Positions 52,323-61,998 are shown, counted from the stretch's first letter. The stretch: DNA of 64,000 nucleotides from Rummeliibacillus pycnus_B (GCF_050459865.1 NZ_JBCMNM010000047.1:1-64000); one strand, 5' to 3'. Notes: generated by a model from the sequence alone, not told the origin. Made by a program: numbers and translations.

Positions 52323-54761
52323 TTATTTTGTTACTAATTCTTTTACTTCCACAATGAATTGGTCATCTTTAACATCAAAAACCACTCGTTGTCCTGTTAA
52401 AACAGTACCTTTTAAAATTTCTTCAGAAAGGCGATCTTCCACATGTTTTTGGATAGCGCGGCGCAATGGACGAGCACCGTATTGTGGATCGTACCCTTCC
52501 TTCGCAATTTTTTCGATTGCAGCTGGCGTTAACTCAAGTGTTATATTTTGTTCTTCTAGACGTTTTGTTAGTGTTTTCGCCATTAGCACAACAATTTGAT
52601 TTAGCTCTTCTTTTTCTAAAGAGTGGAACACAATCATTTCATCGATACGGTTTAAGAACTCAGGTCGGAATGCTTTTTTCAATTCTTCCATCATAACGTT
52701 TTTCGCATGCTCTTGATTTTGAGTTGCGCTTTGTGCACCGAATCCAAGAGATTTACGGTATTTTAATGCTTCAGCGCCAATATTAGACGTCATAATGACC
52801 ACAGTATTACGGAAGTCAACTACACGACCTTTAGAGTCTGTCAAACGACCATCATCAAGTACTTGTAGAAGAATATTAAATACATCTGGGTGTGCTTTTT
52901 CAATTTCATCAAGCAAGATGACTGAATATGGTTTGCGACGAACTTTTTCTGTTAGTTGGCCACCCTCATCAAAACCGACATATCCTGGAGGTGAACCTAC
53001 AAGACGTGAAGTCGAGTGTTTTTCCATGTATTCAGACATATCAACTCGAATCATCGCGTCTTCATCACCAAACATTACTTCTGCTAATGCACGTGCAAGC
53101 TCTGTTTTCCCAACACCTGTTGGGCCTAAGAAGATAAATGAACCAATTGGACGCTTTGGATCTTTTAATCCAGCACGTGCTCGACGAATAGCTCTAGAAA
53201 TAGCTTCGACTGCTTCACCTTGACCAACTACGCGTTTGTGTAACTCTTCTTCAAGTTTGAGTAATTTCTCAGATTCCTCTTGTGCTAGTTTTGCAACAGG
53301 TACTCCTGTCCACATCGATACGACTTCAGCAATATCATTTACAGTTACTTTTGATTCTGCTTTACCTTGTTCTTCTTTCCATTCTTTTTTTGTCGAATTC
53401 AATTTATCTTTTAGTTTTTGTTCTGTATCACGTAAAGATGCAGCTTTTTCAAATTCTTGTGATTGTACTGCAGCCATTTTCTCAGAATGTAAGGAATCAA
53501 GTTGTTGTTCTAATTCTTTCAAATCTGGTGGTGTTGTAAATGAGCGTAAACGTACTTTTGAACCTGCTTCATCAATCAGGTCGATTGCTTTATCTGGCAA
53601 AAAGCGGTCTGAAATATAACGATCTGACATTTTTGCAGCGGCATCAATCGCTGCATCAGTAATTTTCACACGATGATGCGCTTCATAACGATCTCGTAAC
53701 CCTTTAATAATTTGAATTGCTTCTTCTACAGAAGGTTCATCTACTTGAATTGGTTGGAAGCGGCGTTCAAGGGCTGCATCCTTTTCAATATATTTGCGGT
53801 ACTCATCAAGTGTTGTTGCACCGATACATTGTAATTCACCACGAGCAAGGGATGGTTTTAAAATATTAGATGCATCAATTGCACCTTCAGCACCACCTGC
53901 ACCAATTAATGTGTGTAATTCATCAATGAATAAGATGACATTACCTGCTTGGCGAATTTCATCCATCACCTTTTTCAAGCGATCTTCAAACTCACCACGA
54001 TATTTGGTACCAGCAACAACAGTACCCATATCTAACGTCATTACTCGTTTGTCACGCAATGTCTCAGGTACTTCATTGTTAACAATTTGTTGTGCAAGAC
54101 CTTCAGCAATTGCCGTTTTACCAACACCTGGTTCACCAATTAAAACTGGGTTATTTTTTGTACGTCTAGATAGTACTTCAATTACACGTGTTATTTCTTT
54201 GCTTCGACCAATAACAGGATCTAAGCTTCCTTCTCTCGCAATTTGAGTAAGGTCACGTGCTAAGCTATCTAAAGTTGGTGTATTCGCTGCTGGAGCAGTA
54301 TTATTATTTGCCTGTGGATGATCATTGCTACCTAAGAGTTGTAACACTTGTTGACGGGCTTTGTTTAGACTTACTCCTGCATTATTTAATACTCGAGCTG
54401 CGACGCCTTCACCCTCTCGGATTAACGCTAATAGTAAGTGTTCTGTGCCAATGTAGGAATGGCCTAATTTACGAGATTCATCAACCGATAATTCGATTAC
54501 CTTTTTAGCACGGGGTGTGTAATGTACAATTGGACCAACATTTTTTGTACCCATACCAACTAATTCTTCAATACCCTCTTCAATCATTTCAGAACTTACA
54601 TCTATTGCTTCAAGGGCTTTTGCAGCAATTCCTCCTCCCTCACGAATCAATCCTAACAATATATGTTCGGTACCAATTGCTTCGTGCTTCATGCGAATTG
54701 CCTCTTCTTGCGCAAGTTGTAAAACTTTTTGTGCGCGCTGTGTAAAACGATTGTACATCAT
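52323..54761 (-). CDS. clpC: ATP-dependent Clp protease ATP-binding subunit ClpC
   Basis: 812 aa HSP100 unfoldase. Two N-terminal Clp repeats (about 1-145), AAA-1 with GEPGVGKTAIAEGL (from about 209), a coiled M-domain with a UVR-like segment, AAA-2 with GPTGVGKTELARAL, and the C-terminal D2 small domain. Works with ClpP and the McsB phospho-arginine mark. Start ATG 54761 follows GGGGAGG by 6 nt. Last gene of the CtsR operon. Confidence 0.97.
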   Translation of the reverse strand: MMYNRFTQRAQKVLQLAQEEAIRMKHEAIGTEHILLGLIREGGGIAAKALEAIDVSSEMIEEGIEELVGMGTKNVGPIVHYTPRAKKVIELSVDESRKLGHSYIGTEHLLLALIREGEGVAARVLNNAGVSLNKARQQVLQLLGSNDHPQANNNTAPAANTPTLDSLARDLTQIAREGSLDPVIGRSKEITRVIEVLSRRTKNNPVLIGEPGVGKTAIAEGLAQQIVNNEVPETLRDKRVMTLDMGTVVAGTKYRGEFEDRLKKVMDEIRQAGNVILFIDELHTLIGAGGAEGAIDASNILKPSLARGELQCIGATTLDEYRKYIEKDAALERRFQPIQVDEPSVEEAIQIIKGLRDRYEAHHRVKITDAAIDAAAKMSDRYISDRFLPDKAIDLIDEAGSKVRLRSFTTPPDLKELEQQLDSLHSEKMAAVQSQEFEKAASLRDTEQKLKDKLNSTKKEWKEEQGKAESKVTVNDIAEVVSMWTGVPVAKLAQEESEKLLKLEEELHKRVVGQGEAVEAISRAIRRARAGLKDPKRPIGSFIFLGPTGVGKTELARALAEVMFGDEDAMIRVDMSEYMEKHSTSRLVGSPPGYVGFDEGGQLTEKVRRKPYSVILLDEIEKAHPDVFNILLQVLDDGRLTDSKGRVVDFRNTVVIMTSNIGAEALKYRKSLGFGAQSATQNQEHAKNVMMEELKKAFRPEFLNRIDEMIVFHSLEKEELNQIVVLMAKTLTKRLEEQNITLELTPAAIEKIAKEGYDPQYGARPLRRAIQKHVEDRLSEEILKGTVLTGQRVVFDVKDDQFIVEVKELVTK

Positions 54762-54788
54762 GAATATCCTCCCCTTCATTACCGTTTA

Positions 54789-55868
54789 CTATTGATTTGA
54801 ATCTGTATTATTTAATTGCAGTTGTTCTCTAATTATTGATGCACGGTATACATCTCTTTCATTTGGTTGGAGCGTTGTACCTGCATGTTGTTGTAAAAAA
54901 CCGGGTTGCATGATTAACATACATTCATTTAATATACGATCTGGAATAGGCGAGATGAAGCCCAAATCTATCCCTAATCGGACATTTGATAAACAATTTG
55001 CCGCTTCTTCGCTTGATAAAATTCTGGCATATTGCAAAACCCCTAAAGAGCGATTCAAGCGATCCGAAACAGCTATGGACGCGTGTTCTAATAATGCTCG
55101 TCGTGCACTGATTTCCTTTTGGATAATTTGTTCAGCTACACTTTGTAAATCTAAAATGATATCTTCTTCTGGTTTCCCTAGAGTAATTTGATTTGAAATT
55201 TGATAATAATTACCTACAGCTTCAGTCCCTTCACCATAAATACCTCGCACAACCATGCCTAATCGTGCCATTGTATTAATAAGCGATCCCATTTGATTGG
55301 TTACTGTTAAAGCAGGCAAATGCATCATGACAGATGCTCTAAGACCGGTACCAGTATTGGTTGGACAACTTGTTAAGTAGCCAAACGAATCATCAAAGGC
55401 ATACGGTAATTTCCTTTCTAATAAGCGATCCACTTCATCTGCCAAATGATAAGCTTTATCTAGCTGCAAGCCTGGTTGTAGGCATTGAATTCGGATATGA
55501 TCCTCTTCATTTACCATAATACTAATTGTTTCGTCTTCTGATACTAAGATTGAGCCAGATTTTGATTTATTTGCTAATTGAGGGCTAATTAAATGCTTCT
55601 CCACTAACACTTGACGTTGCAATGCTGGCATATCTTGAAGTGAGAAATAAGAGAATGGAATATCAAACTTCTTATCTCCATCAATTAGGGCATTCGAAAC
55701 CATTTTATCTATCTGTAAAGCCTCTTCATCTGAAAAGGCTCTAGGGAAACGAAAATCCGTTAAATTTCTTGCTAATCGAATACGTGTACTCATAATGATA
55801 TCGCCGTAATCAATATCACCACGCATCCAAAGAGGCGGTTTACTTTTTAGAAAGTGATCAATGTTCAT
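54789..55868 (-). CDS. mcsB: Protein arginine kinase McsB
   Basis: 359 aa, homologous to ATP:guanido phosphotransferases: STRIRLARNLTDFRFP near the start, SCPTNTGTGLRASVMMHLPA around the catalytic Cys loop, and MVVRGIYGEGTEA. It phosphorylates arginines on CtsR and on clients for ClpCP. Start ATG 55868 (MNIDHFLK) has GGAGGTGAGG upstream inside the end of mcsA; the genes overlap by 11 nt. Confidence 0.96.
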   Translation of the reverse strand: MNIDHFLKSKPPLWMRGDIDYGDIIMSTRIRLARNLTDFRFPRAFSDEEALQIDKMVSNALIDGDKKFDIPFSYFSLQDMPALQRQVLVEKHLISPQLANKSKSGSILVSEDETISIMVNEEDHIRIQCLQPGLQLDKAYHLADEVDRLLERKLPYAFDDSFGYLTSCPTNTGTGLRASVMMHLPALTVTNQMGSLINTMARLGMVVRGIYGEGTEAVGNYYQISNQITLGKPEEDIILDLQSVAEQIIQKEISARRALLEHASIAVSDRLNRSLGVLQYARILSSEEAANCLSNVRLGIDLGFISPIPDRILNECMLIMQPGFLQQHAGTTLQPNERDVYRASIIREQLQLNNTDSNQ

Positions 55869-56433
55869 CCCTTTCCTCACCTCCCATTTGTAGCTTTTGT
55901 TCTAATAGTCGAACTTGGTCACGAATGTTAGCTGCATCTTCAAAACGCTCTTCTTCAACAGCCACTTTCATATCTTGCCGTAATGCTTCAATTTGTCGTT
56001 TCGTTTGATAACTTTCATTTATAGAACCTGGAACTTTCCCTATATGTTCTGTTGCGCCATTATGCAGGCGCTTTAACACTTGTGGTAGTTGCTCCTTGAA
56101 CGTTTCGTAACAAGTTGGGCAATTAAATTTACCCTCTTCTAGAAACTTTCTATATGTCATACCACATTGCGGACAACTTTCATTTTGTACTATAGTTTGC
56201 TTGTTATTAATTGGAACTGATTGCACAGACCAACTCGGTGTTCCAAACCAATTTGAAAATAATTTTTGCATTGCATTTGGACTTTCATCTGAATCGAGGT
56301 TCAAGTGAAAGTGATCTAGTTGTTTATTGCATACATCACAAAAATGTCTGGTGACCTTTTTGCCATTTTTCATCTGTGTGACTGTGATAGTGGCGGGTCG
56401 CTGTTTACAATTTTCACAAATCATCTCTTGCAC
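55858..56433 (-). CDS. mcsA: McsA, activator of the arginine kinase McsB
   Basis: 191 aa. Zinc-ribbon Cys pairs CENC, CDVC, CPQC and CPTC, then a C-terminal UVR motif (about 148-182, RQDMKVAVEEERFEDAANIR). Binds CtsR and McsB. Between ctsR and mcsB with tight spacing (5 nt after ctsR). Confidence 0.95.
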   Translation of the reverse strand: MQEMICENCKQRPATITVTQMKNGKKVTRHFCDVCNKQLDHFHLNLDSDESPNAMQKLFSNWFGTPSWSVQSVPINNKQTIVQNESCPQCGMTYRKFLEEGKFNCPTCYETFKEQLPQVLKRLHNGATEHIGKVPGSINESYQTKRQIEALRQDMKVAVEEERFEDAANIRDQVRLLEQKLQMGGEERDEH

Positions 56434-56437
56434 CTCT

Positions 56438-56908
56438 TTACGTTTGCTTATGATACTTAAATGCTAATAACATAGCATGCAAAATTCGTGCGCGTAATTC
56501 ATCTCGCGCAGGCAAATTAATGCACAGCACTGAACGGTCAAGAGCCGCAATCATCATCTTCGCTTCCCTGCGAGTAATTACATCCTCATCAATTAATCGG
56601 AAAATATAGTCTTGCGCCATCGTTTGTGAAATAGAATTGCCAACCTGTTGCAAAATTTCATCAATCAACTCTGCTTCAGAACTAGCTTTTATGCGTAATA
56701 TTCGAATATAACCGCCTCCACCACGTTTACTTTCAACTAAATATCCACGTTCAGCAGTAAATCTCGTATTAATTACATAATTTATTTGTGAAGGTACACA
56801 TTGAAATTTATCTGCAATCTCGCTACGTTTAATTTCAATATGTCCTTTACCACCTAATTCAATAACTTCTTTCAAATACCCTTCAATAATGTCAGAGATA
56901 TTTCGCAT
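56438..56908 (-). CDS. ctsR: Transcriptional repressor CtsR
   Basis: 156 aa from ATG 56908 (MRNISDIIEGYLKEVIELGG). Winged helix-turn-helix with the four-glycine heat-sensing wing SKRGGGGYIRI, and a C-terminal dimer domain carrying the McsB-target arginines. Represses its own operon through the site at 56940-56956. Nine codons upstream to 56935 are rejected because GAGGTGG lies inside them. Confidence 0.97.
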   Translation of the reverse strand: MRNISDIIEGYLKEVIELGGKGHIEIKRSEIADKFQCVPSQINYVINTRFTAERGYLVESKRGGGGYIRILRIKASSEAELIDEILQQVGNSISQTMAQDYIFRLIDEDVITRREAKMMIAALDRSVLCINLPARDELRARILHAMLLAFKYHKQT

Positions 56909-56939
56909 TTTTAGCTTCCACCTCACTTGCATCACTGAC

Positions 56940-56956
56940 TTTGACTATCTTTGACT
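56940..56956 (-). promoter_or_regulatory. CtsR operator
   Basis: On the minus strand AGTCAAA-GAT-AGTCAAA, the direct heptad repeat bound by CtsR. It lies just downstream of the -10, over the transcript start, 32 nt before ctsR. This is autoregulation of the ctsR operon with release on heat or protein stress. Confidence 0.93.
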
Positions 56957-56958
56957 AT

Positions 56959-56987
56959 ATTATAAATGGCTACATATCATGACGCAA
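56959..56987 (-). promoter_or_regulatory. ctsR operon promoter
   Basis: On the minus strand -10 TATAAT (56959-56964) with a weak -35 TTGCGT (56982-56987) at 17 bp. The CtsR operator abuts the -10 on its downstream side. Confidence 0.65.
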
Positions 56988-57026
56988 ATATTCTGCATTC
57001 TTTCTGTTAAATTAATTACCATAAGA

Positions 57027-57060
57027 AAACAAAAAGCATACTGTTAAATGCAGTATGCTC
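57027..57060 (-). terminator. Terminator of the DUF4870 gene
   Basis: On the minus strand GCATACTG pairs with CAGTATGC, followed by TTTTTGTTTTC; 14 nt after the stop of the 57074-57391 gene and before the ctsR promoter. Confidence 0.85.
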
Positions 57061-57073
57061 AGTTATTAACGTA

Positions 57074-57391
57074 TTATATCCATTTACCGACAATCGGATA
57101 TTCCCATGCCTCATCTTGCAATACTTTAACAATGCCGATAATCGGTACAATAATCACCATAAGTCCAAATATAATCATCATCGGGATTCCTATAATAGCT
57201 AAAATAATTGTAATGCTCAAAATCCCTCCAATAGTTATTAATAACCACATAATAAATTGGAATAATAACGCTTGAATGGATAAACGTTTAATCCCCTCAT
57301 CTTTTATTAAAATAAAGAAGAGAATTGGTACTAAACATGGAGCAAAAAATGCACTTGCATGTAAGATCACTCTCAGTCCCTTATCTTCCAT
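57074..57391 (-). CDS. DUF4870 domain-containing membrane protein
   Basis: 105 aa with three to four hydrophobic helices: one near residues 8-27, then a paired region (about 42-90) rich in Ile/Gly/Pro. The layout and the AxFxPxL...IKRxSIQALLFQF pattern match the DUF4870 (Tic20-like) family; function unknown. Start ATG 57391 has GAGGTGAT upstream. Monocistronic, ending at its own terminator. Confidence 0.75.
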   Translation of the reverse strand: MEDKGLRVILHASAFFAPCLVPILFFILIKDEGIKRLSIQALLFQFIMWLLITIGGILSITIILAIIGIPMMIIFGLMVIIVPIIGIVKVLQDEAWEYPIVGKWI

Positions 57392-57571
57392 ATCTAATCA
57401 CCTCACTTTCAATTTTTTAAAACCATTTTGTTATAGCTAATTTACGTTTCATCATGCGAATAGTTTCATACCGTACCAATTATTTTTGAGAAACGTTTTA
57501 TTTTTCATTGGAACATTTCATCTTACTTTTGCGTTATTTCTAATATCACATAGTAAGGGGGATTTTCTCCT

Positions 57572-57814
57572 ATGAAAAAGGCTTTTTGGTTAGTAGGAAC
57601 AATTTTGCTCAGCTTACTCATTTTCATCGGCATGCCATACTGCTTATTAAAAAGCTCGTTAATGCATGATTGCAATGAACAAACAACAACTTGTACTAAG
57701 ACAATCCAACATAAATTATCCCGTAATACGATAGAGCACTCTAACTTACGGGATTCCTATATAGAAAAAGTTTCAACAAGTAAATCTTATGAAAATTGGT
57801 TTGCCGATCATTAA
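57572..57814 (+). CDS. Small membrane-anchored protein of unknown function
   Basis: 80 aa: one N-terminal hydrophobic segment (about residues 4-25), then a polar, likely extracytoplasmic tail with two cysteines spaced seven apart (C34 and C41) that could form a disulfide. No family recognised. Supported as a gene by AAGGGGGA before the ATG and its own terminator directly after. Confidence 0.6.
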   Translation: MKKAFWLVGTILLSLLIFIGMPYCLLKSSLMHDCNEQTTTCTKTIQHKLSRNTIEHSNLRDSYIEKVSTSKSYENWFADH

Positions 57815-57826
57815 TAGGATATTGCA

Positions 57827-57855
57827 AAAGCTACTCTTAAGAGTGGCTTTTTTTA
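57827..57855 (+). terminator. Terminator of the small membrane protein gene
   Basis: AAAGCTACTC pairs with GAGTGGCTTT (one G-U), followed by a run of T; 12 nt after the stop. Confidence 0.85.
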
Positions 57856-58011
57856 TAAAAACTATGTTAATAAATATTGTTAACACTTTTATTCATTGTT
57901 GCAGATTACTTAAAAATGAACATGTAAGTATGAATCATGTATAAAATTCATGGTAACCTTGCCCTTTTTGTGAGAGGATAGGAGTAACAACAGTTGAAAT
58001 GAGGAGTATCT

Positions 58012-58974
58012 ATGATTCGAACACTTGGAGTGACAACTGACCAACAACTTCTAATGGACTTTCCTTTAGAAGAAATTAAACAAGGAAAATTTGAATGGTA
58101 TTGGGTAGATTTCGAAAAACCTAGCTCTTCAGAAGATGTTCTATTAGATCAATTCTTCCATTTCCACCCATTAGCCATTGAAGATTGCTTAATGAGATTA
58201 CAACGTCCAAAACTAGATTATTATGATGATTATCATTTCCTTGTTGCACATAAGATTAATGAGGAGACGTTTGAAGCTGAAGAAGTAAACTTGTTCGTAT
58301 CACCTAGTTTCGTTGTTACTTACCATAAATCATCCGTTCCAGAATTTGACGTTGTCCGAAAACGAATGATGAATCGTCCACAGTCATGGGAACGCGGAAC
58401 ACTTTTCGTGATGTATCAGGCAATAGATAAAATTGTCGATAGTTATTTTCCAATGGTCTACAATATCGAAGACCATTTAAATGAAATTGAGGACCAATTG
58501 AATTATCAAAATAGCACGAAGTCTATGCGCTACGTATTTGACCTAAGAAGCGATTTACTTCATATACGACGAACTATTTTACCGATGCGTGATTTACTTT
58601 ATCGAATTTTAAATTCTTATCGCTTCCATCTAGATGAACAGGAACGTGCATATTTCGGCGATATTCATGACCATTTAGTCAAGTTAACAGAAATGGTTGA
58701 ATCTAATCGTGAACTAACCGCAGATATGCGAGATAGTCACATGTCTATGAACGCTAGCCGCATGAATGGTATTATGATGATTTTGACGATTATTTCCTCA
58801 ATATTCATTCCTTTAACTTTTATTGCCGGTGTTTATGGCATGAATTTTAAAAATATGCCGGAACTTGAATGGCATTATGGCTATTTCATCATCCTATTTG
58901 TCATGTTAGTCATTGCCGGTTCAATGCTCGCTTGGTTCAAATATAAAGGTTGGTTCAACTTATTTAAACCCTAA
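58012..58974 (+). CDS. corA: CorA-type divalent cation transporter
   Basis: 320 aa. Large cytoplasmic N-terminal domain (about 1-250) with a long helix, then two membrane helices; the YGMNFKN pore signature is at about 275-281, between them. Imports Mg2+ (possibly Co2+/Ni2+) as a pentamer. Start ATG 58012 with GAGGAG 6 nt upstream. No M-box-like leader is seen in the 155 bp upstream. Confidence 0.92.
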   Translation: MIRTLGVTTDQQLLMDFPLEEIKQGKFEWYWVDFEKPSSSEDVLLDQFFHFHPLAIEDCLMRLQRPKLDYYDDYHFLVAHKINEETFEAEEVNLFVSPSFVVTYHKSSVPEFDVVRKRMMNRPQSWERGTLFVMYQAIDKIVDSYFPMVYNIEDHLNEIEDQLNYQNSTKSMRYVFDLRSDLLHIRRTILPMRDLLYRILNSYRFHLDEQERAYFGDIHDHLVKLTEMVESNRELTADMRDSHMSMNASRMNGIMMILTIISSIFIPLTFIAGVYGMNFKNMPELEWHYGYFIILFVMLVIAGSMLAWFKYKGWFNLFKP

Positions 58975-59026
58975 AAAACGCACCTCCAATTGTTAAGCTT
59001 CATAAACAATTCGAGATGCGTTTTTT
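58973..59026 (+). terminator. Bidirectional terminator between corA and the 59050 gene
   Basis: AAAAAACGCA...AATTGTT pairs with AACAATT...TGCGTTTTTT with a small internal loop. It serves corA on the plus strand and the small minus-strand gene that ends at 59050. Confidence 0.85.
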
Positions 59027-59049
59027 ATAGGAAACTTTGTTTTGACGAA

Positions 59050-59241
59050 CTACTTTTCTTTATCTTTTAAGCCAAACAAAATAAATGACAAAATATATGT
59101 TATAACTGTTGCACCCACTGCAATCATGATCCGATGATTTATTGGTACTGCAGTATAATTAGAATTTAGCAACATCATAGAAGACACTGCAACAACTACT
59201 GCTAGTGGTAGGGCAAATTTCATACCTCTCTGTTTATCCAT
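59050..59241 (-). CDS. Small two-helix membrane protein, unknown function
   Basis: 63 aa, two hydrophobic segments (about 9-25 and 37-57), basic N-terminus and charged KDKEK end. AAGGATG lies before the ATG. No family recognised. Convergent with corA. Confidence 0.55.
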   Translation of the reverse strand: MDKQRGMKFALPLAVVVAVSSMMLLNSNYTAVPINHRIMIAVGATVITYILSFILFGLKDKEK

Positions 59242-59551
59242 TTTCCATTCATCCTTTTCTTCATAACATTTATTAATTGTAGCATGCTCACATCTTTACG
59301 TAACTTAAAAACCCTATCAATTTGTATTCTTATTGGAAATACGAAGTAATTCATAACCATTTTTCTGAATAAATCGTTTATCTATATAGGTCTTTAAACA
59401 TATAAAATAATTTACTTATGCCCAATAGTTAAACTTTAAATAAATCAAATTGCTCAGGGTAAAATTACACATTATTCTTTCATCTATTTTAAAAAATGAT
59501 AGAATAGAAATAATAAAGATAATTGTCTAATAATAGAATGGAGAAATTAAC
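59242..59551. other. Gene-free spacer upstream of the HemAT gene
   Basis: 310 bp of AT-rich DNA between divergent small-protein and sensor genes. A weak TTTCAT-16-TAGAAT pair (about 59479-59506) may be the hemAT promoter. I see no convincing SigD motif, gene or repeat. Confidence 0.4.
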
Positions 59552-60862
59552 GTGGCTCTTTGGTCTAGTAAACGCAGTGCAAAAAAGAATGAAAATTATT
59601 TCAATATCGACCAATATATCGGTCAAGTAACAATAGATTTATCAAAGCACCCCGAATTACAAAAACAAATTCAATTATTGCAATTGACAACAGAGGACTT
59701 AGCGATTATCAAACAATTGCAACCGATTACAAAGGATTTAACAGTAGAAATGGTTGATAAATTTTATGGAGTAATAAGCCAATCACCTGAACTACTACAA
59801 ATTATAGATGAGTATTCCGCAATTGAACGATTGAAAGTTACTTTAACACGTCATATTAATGAGATTTTCAACTGTCAAATTAACGATGCATATGTTCAAC
59901 AAAGAGTAAGAATCGCACATGTTCATGTGCACATTGGACTAAAATCCAAATGGTATATCAATTCTTTCCAATCTTTAACAACAACATTCTCTAATTTTAT
60001 ACAAGAGCTTGGATTATCTGGATGTGAAACTGCTTTAGCTATAAATGCTTTTTCGAAACTAATTAACTTAGAACAACAAATTGTCATTGAAGCCTATGAA
60101 AACAAACAAGAAGACCAACGTACACAAAATGAGCATTTTAAACATAAAGTTGTAATATCTGTTCAAAGTACAGCAGAGGAATTAAGTGCAATTAGCCAAG
60201 AAACAACAGCATCTATTCAGTCACTAGCAAGCCAAGCAGATGAAATTGCTCAGTCAACACAACAAGGCCTTTCATTTGTCACTGCTACGCAAGAAAAATC
60301 GGAAGGCGGAAAACAATTACTTGATACGCAAACAAAGCTAATGAGTGAAATGTCAAAAAGTGTAACATTACTTGATGAAACGATGAACCAATTACGTGTA
60401 TCTTCTCATAAGATAAATGAAATCGTACATCTTGTAACTGACATTGCAGATCAAACAAATTTATTGGCTTTGAATGCTTCCATCGAAGCAGCTCGAGCTG
60501 GCGAACACGGCAAAGGTTTCGCAGTTGTTGCTGATGAAGTACGCAAACTTGCAGAAGAAACAAAAAGTGCAGTACAAAATGTATCACAGCTTATCCAAGA
60601 TACAGAAAACAACATAGAGAATATGTCTGGTTCCGTTAAAAGTGTGGATACGCAAATTACAAAAGGCGTTAGCATGCAAGATGAGCTATCTAACTCATTC
60701 CATAAAATTGCAGAAGCAGTTGCTAGTATTAAAGAAACTAACGAAGACACAATGGAAGATATCACAACTATTTCTCAACTATTAAATGATTTAAGTGAAG
60801 GTGCTACACAAGTTTCTGCGTCTGCTGATCAATTAACCAATATTGCTAGTGATTTAGAATAA
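59552..60862 (+). CDS. hemAT: HemAT-type globin-coupled aerotaxis transducer
   Basis: 436 aa, soluble (no membrane helix). N-terminal protoglobin domain (about 20-185) with proximal haem His at about 123 in RIAHVHVHIGLKSKWY, and a C-terminal methyl-accepting signalling domain whose hairpin tip ADQTNLLALNASIEAARAGE is at about 299-318. Length matches B. subtilis HemAT (432 aa). Senses O2 for chemotaxis. GTG start with GGAG 8 nt upstream. The HVHVH triplet has three candidate haem ligands. Confidence 0.93.
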   Translation: MALWSSKRSAKKNENYFNIDQYIGQVTIDLSKHPELQKQIQLLQLTTEDLAIIKQLQPITKDLTVEMVDKFYGVISQSPELLQIIDEYSAIERLKVTLTRHINEIFNCQINDAYVQQRVRIAHVHVHIGLKSKWYINSFQSLTTTFSNFIQELGLSGCETALAINAFSKLINLEQQIVIEAYENKQEDQRTQNEHFKHKVVISVQSTAEELSAISQETTASIQSLASQADEIAQSTQQGLSFVTATQEKSEGGKQLLDTQTKLMSEMSKSVTLLDETMNQLRVSSHKINEIVHLVTDIADQTNLLALNASIEAARAGEHGKGFAVVADEVRKLAEETKSAVQNVSQLIQDTENNIENMSGSVKSVDTQITKGVSMQDELSNSFHKIAEAVASIKETNEDTMEDITTISQLLNDLSEGATQVSASADQLTNIASDLE

Positions 60863-60917
60863 ATCAAAAAGTAATATTCCAATCCCAATAATCTCAATTC
60901 CATTTTTGAATAAATGA

Positions 60918-60965
60918 AGTGACTGATTAAGATGTTGTACACCAACCTCAATCAGTCACTTTTTT
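60918..60965 (+). terminator. Bidirectional terminator after hemAT
   Basis: AGTGACTGATT pairs with AATCAGTCACT (11 bp, with an inner GTTG/CAAC-type stem), then TTTTTT. The convergent minus-strand gene ends at its edge. Confidence 0.9.
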
Positions 60966-61911
60966 AACCTAAAACTTTTGATAACTGATCCGATATTTCT
61001 TCTTCCTTGTGTTCGACTTCACTTTGCCTTTTTGCTAATAAACTCAAAATCCCCTCAACCTTGCTTATCATTTCTTCAACATGTTCTTGCGAAGATTGAA
61101 TTCTAGAATGGATTGCTAATGCAGAGAAAATATCTTCAAAAAAGTAATCTGCAAATTTAGTGAAGCCTTCTCTTTCTACTATTAGCGGTTCTAAATTAAT
61201 ATCATTTACATCTACTAACTCTGTATGGAATCGTAGTAATGCTCTTTGTGCCTTATGAATAGCATCTTCTGCTTCATCTATCTCACTATGCTTCAATGCT
61301 GTTGCAATAAATCCCCCTCCAAATATCGTATCCCATGATGAATAGTTTTCTGCACTATCTAATTTTCTCAATGTAAACTTCAAGGCTCTTTTTGCCTCAT
61401 CACCTGCTGATAACGCTTCGGCTATTTCCCTTTTCAAAATATGTAACTCATCTTGGTTTTGATATAAAGATTTTATTTCGGTACTTTCCGGTAAATTATT
61501 ATCGAAAATCCACATCTTTTTCTGAGTAATTATAAGTTCCAATCGCTCATCTAGATTTTCCCATTTTGGATTTGCCGCCTCATCTTTAGTTTCCTCTAAA
61601 TCCCGTTCTAATGTGGTAATCATCTTTTCAGACTCTCGCCACTTTGCCTCTGCAGCAGCCATTTCAGCAATTTCCTTTTGGCGAATCTCATCTTGCTTAC
61701 CTGTTAATTTGCGAAAGATATTAAAAAAAGAAAAACGATCTAAAGCTTCAACATCTTTTGTTTCTTTACGAAGTTGTCGTTCAAGACGATCCTTTCTAAG
61801 CTGTTCATCAATCAATTGTACCTCAATAGCCTTTTGTCTTCTTAGCACGCGATCTCTTTTATGCTTTTCATATTTTAAACAAGATATTTCATTATCAAGT
61901 TCCTCAATCAC
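60964..61911 (-). CDS. Coiled-coil protein of unknown function
   Basis: 315 aa, soluble. Long charged helices with heptad character (about 1-110 and 265-315), and a central motif SSWDTIFGGGFIATALKHSE at about 191-210 that looks like a short conserved hairpin seen in some uncharacterised Firmicute proteins. A CxxxxxKHKRD start and no signal or membrane segment. Start is GTG 61911 with AAGGAGAT 9 nt upstream. I do not recognise the family; no function is claimed. Convergent with hemAT, with which it shares a terminator. Confidence 0.75.
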   Translation of the reverse strand: MIEELDNEISCLKYEKHKRDRVLRRQKAIEVQLIDEQLRKDRLERQLRKETKDVEALDRFSFFNIFRKLTGKQDEIRQKEIAEMAAAEAKWRESEKMITTLERDLEETKDEAANPKWENLDERLELIITQKKMWIFDNNLPESTEIKSLYQNQDELHILKREIAEALSAGDEAKRALKFTLRKLDSAENYSSWDTIFGGGFIATALKHSEIDEAEDAIHKAQRALLRFHTELVDVNDINLEPLIVEREGFTKFADYFFEDIFSALAIHSRIQSSQEHVEEMISKVEGILSLLAKRQSEVEHKEEEISDQLSKVLG

Positions 61912-61998
61912 GGATTACCCATCTCCTTAGAAAAAATCTCTAATTTATTTACGGAAGTTAGATAATAATAGTTTCATATTAATAATCTTTTATGGATA

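Noticed and set aside
57860..58011. Possible Mg2+ riboswitch (M-box) ahead of corA
   Set aside because: Only 150 bp, with no terminator hairpin with T-run and no recognisable M-box core.
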